Shown: in pieces, positions 62,727 to 64,000 of the stretch
How positions within the stretch are numbered: position 1 is the first letter of the stretch
Layout: every line of letters begins with the position of its first letter
NCBI GenBank assembly: GCA_007570785.1
Contig: ML662465.1
Location: 6,685,974-6,749,973, forward strand
From: Antilocapra americana
Lineage: Eukaryota > Chordata > Mammalia > Artiodactyla > Antilocapridae
Reading direction: 5' to 3'
Length of the DNA: 64,000 nucleotides
Notes under the pieces: model-generated
Told to the model about the DNA's origin: nothing
The model's database searches: none
Seen by the model: the letters and a program-made list of their open reading frames with translations, nothing else
Position numbers and translations under genes: made by a program

Positions 62727-64000
62727 GCACTTACTTTTAAGGTAGCTTCTTTTAGACCCAAACAGAAAATGAGGGAACTGAATGTTTTACTTCACTGAAA
62801 GCCCTCAGAATGGCTTGCAGCAGTGGGCACAAAGCAGGAATTAATAAACATGTGGTGAAATTAAAAATAAATTACATTTAAAAATCACACTGCGTTAACT
62901 AAATTCTCTGATAGAACTCAGTGTGATTTCTTGAAGCACACTAAATTAAGCATAAACTTAGCCATTTACTCATTTTTTGTTTTATCCAACAGGTCTTCTG
63001 TTTCTTGAAGGGGTCTATAATTCCATTTCCCAAACAGCCAATCCATCTTTACCCTGCGGCTGTTTCCTAGGTAACCAATCTAGCCAAACAGAAGACATGC
63101 ACACAATAGGAAACAGGAAATCAAACCAGGAACTAGCATGCCTATGCCTCTTAGGATCTCACCTGTGTATCAAAACACAGAAAAGGAAGTCATAACGAAT
63201 CTTCCCTGTTAAGTGGGTAATCTTAACTGAGGAGGCTTTTGACACCCATCACCTACAGATCCAAACACTGCTGCAATGATTTAACACAGCCAGTTTGAGC
63301 ACGTCGGTTGCTACAATGAGGAAGATTACAAAGCACGGCATCACATGTAAAAGCTGTGTTACAGAAAATCTGAAACACAGCAGCTGTAAAGCACCAAGGC
63401 ACACATACCCACCAATCCATCAGAGCAAATCAGGTGCAGTAACTGTTCAAGAAACTGGCCATAGATTGGGTTTTCCAATATAGGTTTGAATTTGAACAAA
63501 ATGGTGAAGTTATTTAACGTTTGCTCTTGCCCTCTCCCATCTTCCCCTTGAATTTTCTTCCTATTCGTGTTGTCTTCATCTCATGGGGCTCTCTTTGTTA
63601 GTGAAAGGTATTGGGAACTGGCTCACCCAATCACTACCACTGATGTGGATCTCTTACTCTACTTTCTCTCTGGGGATATCAACATCTCATCTTGGCAAGC
63701 TAGCCTGTTAGTAACGGGAGTGTCTTAATGATTGATAAAGGCTTACCATATTGGCCTTTTCAAGAGCATCTGTTTAAGTAAGGGACGATATTCCAACTGA
63801 GCTAAAAATTAGAGTTTTATGTTTTAGTGACAGGTTGGTTGAGGAAGTTTAGAAGAATCTGGAGGCAGCTGGGCAGTGATATACACCTTCCTGTGTAAGT
63901 CACACCCCGGCAGTTCATACTTTAAATGAGTAGGGACACAAGTGCAGAGAATAACAGTCCACAGGTAACTTAAAACCTTCACGTATTTAACTTTTTCCTC
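62727..64000. other. MOSMO intron 1, right edge
   Basis: Unique sequence with short frames only; no exon or RNA gene seen. MOSMO exon 1 is not in the window. Confidence 0.55.

Overview
This window looks like nuclear genomic DNA of a ruminant, probably a bovid. It is saturated with ruminant and cetartiodactyl repeats: BovB (RTE-clade LINE) fragments, more than a dozen Bov-tA SINEs and several CHR-type tRNA-derived SINEs, over a background of old L1, L2, MIR, MER5A, MER20 and LTR relics. Its genes are split into short exons with GT..AG borders, all read from the minus strand.

Two protein-coding genes lie head to tail on the minus strand. From about 35.0 kb down to the left edge is the 5' part of VWA3A. 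I could place 20 coding exons from an ATG at 34953 to 2286. They join in one reading frame for exactly 716 codons, and the gene continues beyond the left edge. From 56.6 kb down to 51.5 kb are coding exons 2 and 3 of MOSMO, a small four-pass membrane protein that limits Hedgehog signalling. Its first exon lies beyond the right edge, and its 3' UTR runs left towards 47.8 kb or 44.9 kb. Neighbouring MOSMO and VWA3A match the order of human 16p12.2.

Layout: 1-2.3 kb is an old LTR split by BovB. 2.3-35 kb is VWA3A exons and repeat-rich introns. 35-44.8 kb is intergenic, with L2, MER, CHR and a nested Bov-tA pair. 44.8-51.5 kb is mostly unique AT-rich sequence, the probable MOSMO 3' UTR. 51.7-56.4 kb is the last MOSMO intron. 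56.6-64 kb is MOSMO intron 1, which holds an RPL6 processed pseudogene flanked by a 15-bp target-site duplication and a BovB copy with an inverted 5' half.

The most notable observations are: a tandem ~335-residue module in VWA3A with two VWA domains whose metal-binding (MIDAS) residues are degenerate; a U6 snRNA-L1 chimeric retrocopy at about 6.25 kb; the twin-primed BovB at 59-60.8 kb; the RPL6 retrocopy that keeps its 5' leader but lacks the N-terminal codons; and a poly-G tract in the MOSMO 3' UTR. I see no bacterial-type system, CRISPR array or complete mobile element. The two genes do not act in one known pathway; they are only neighbours.
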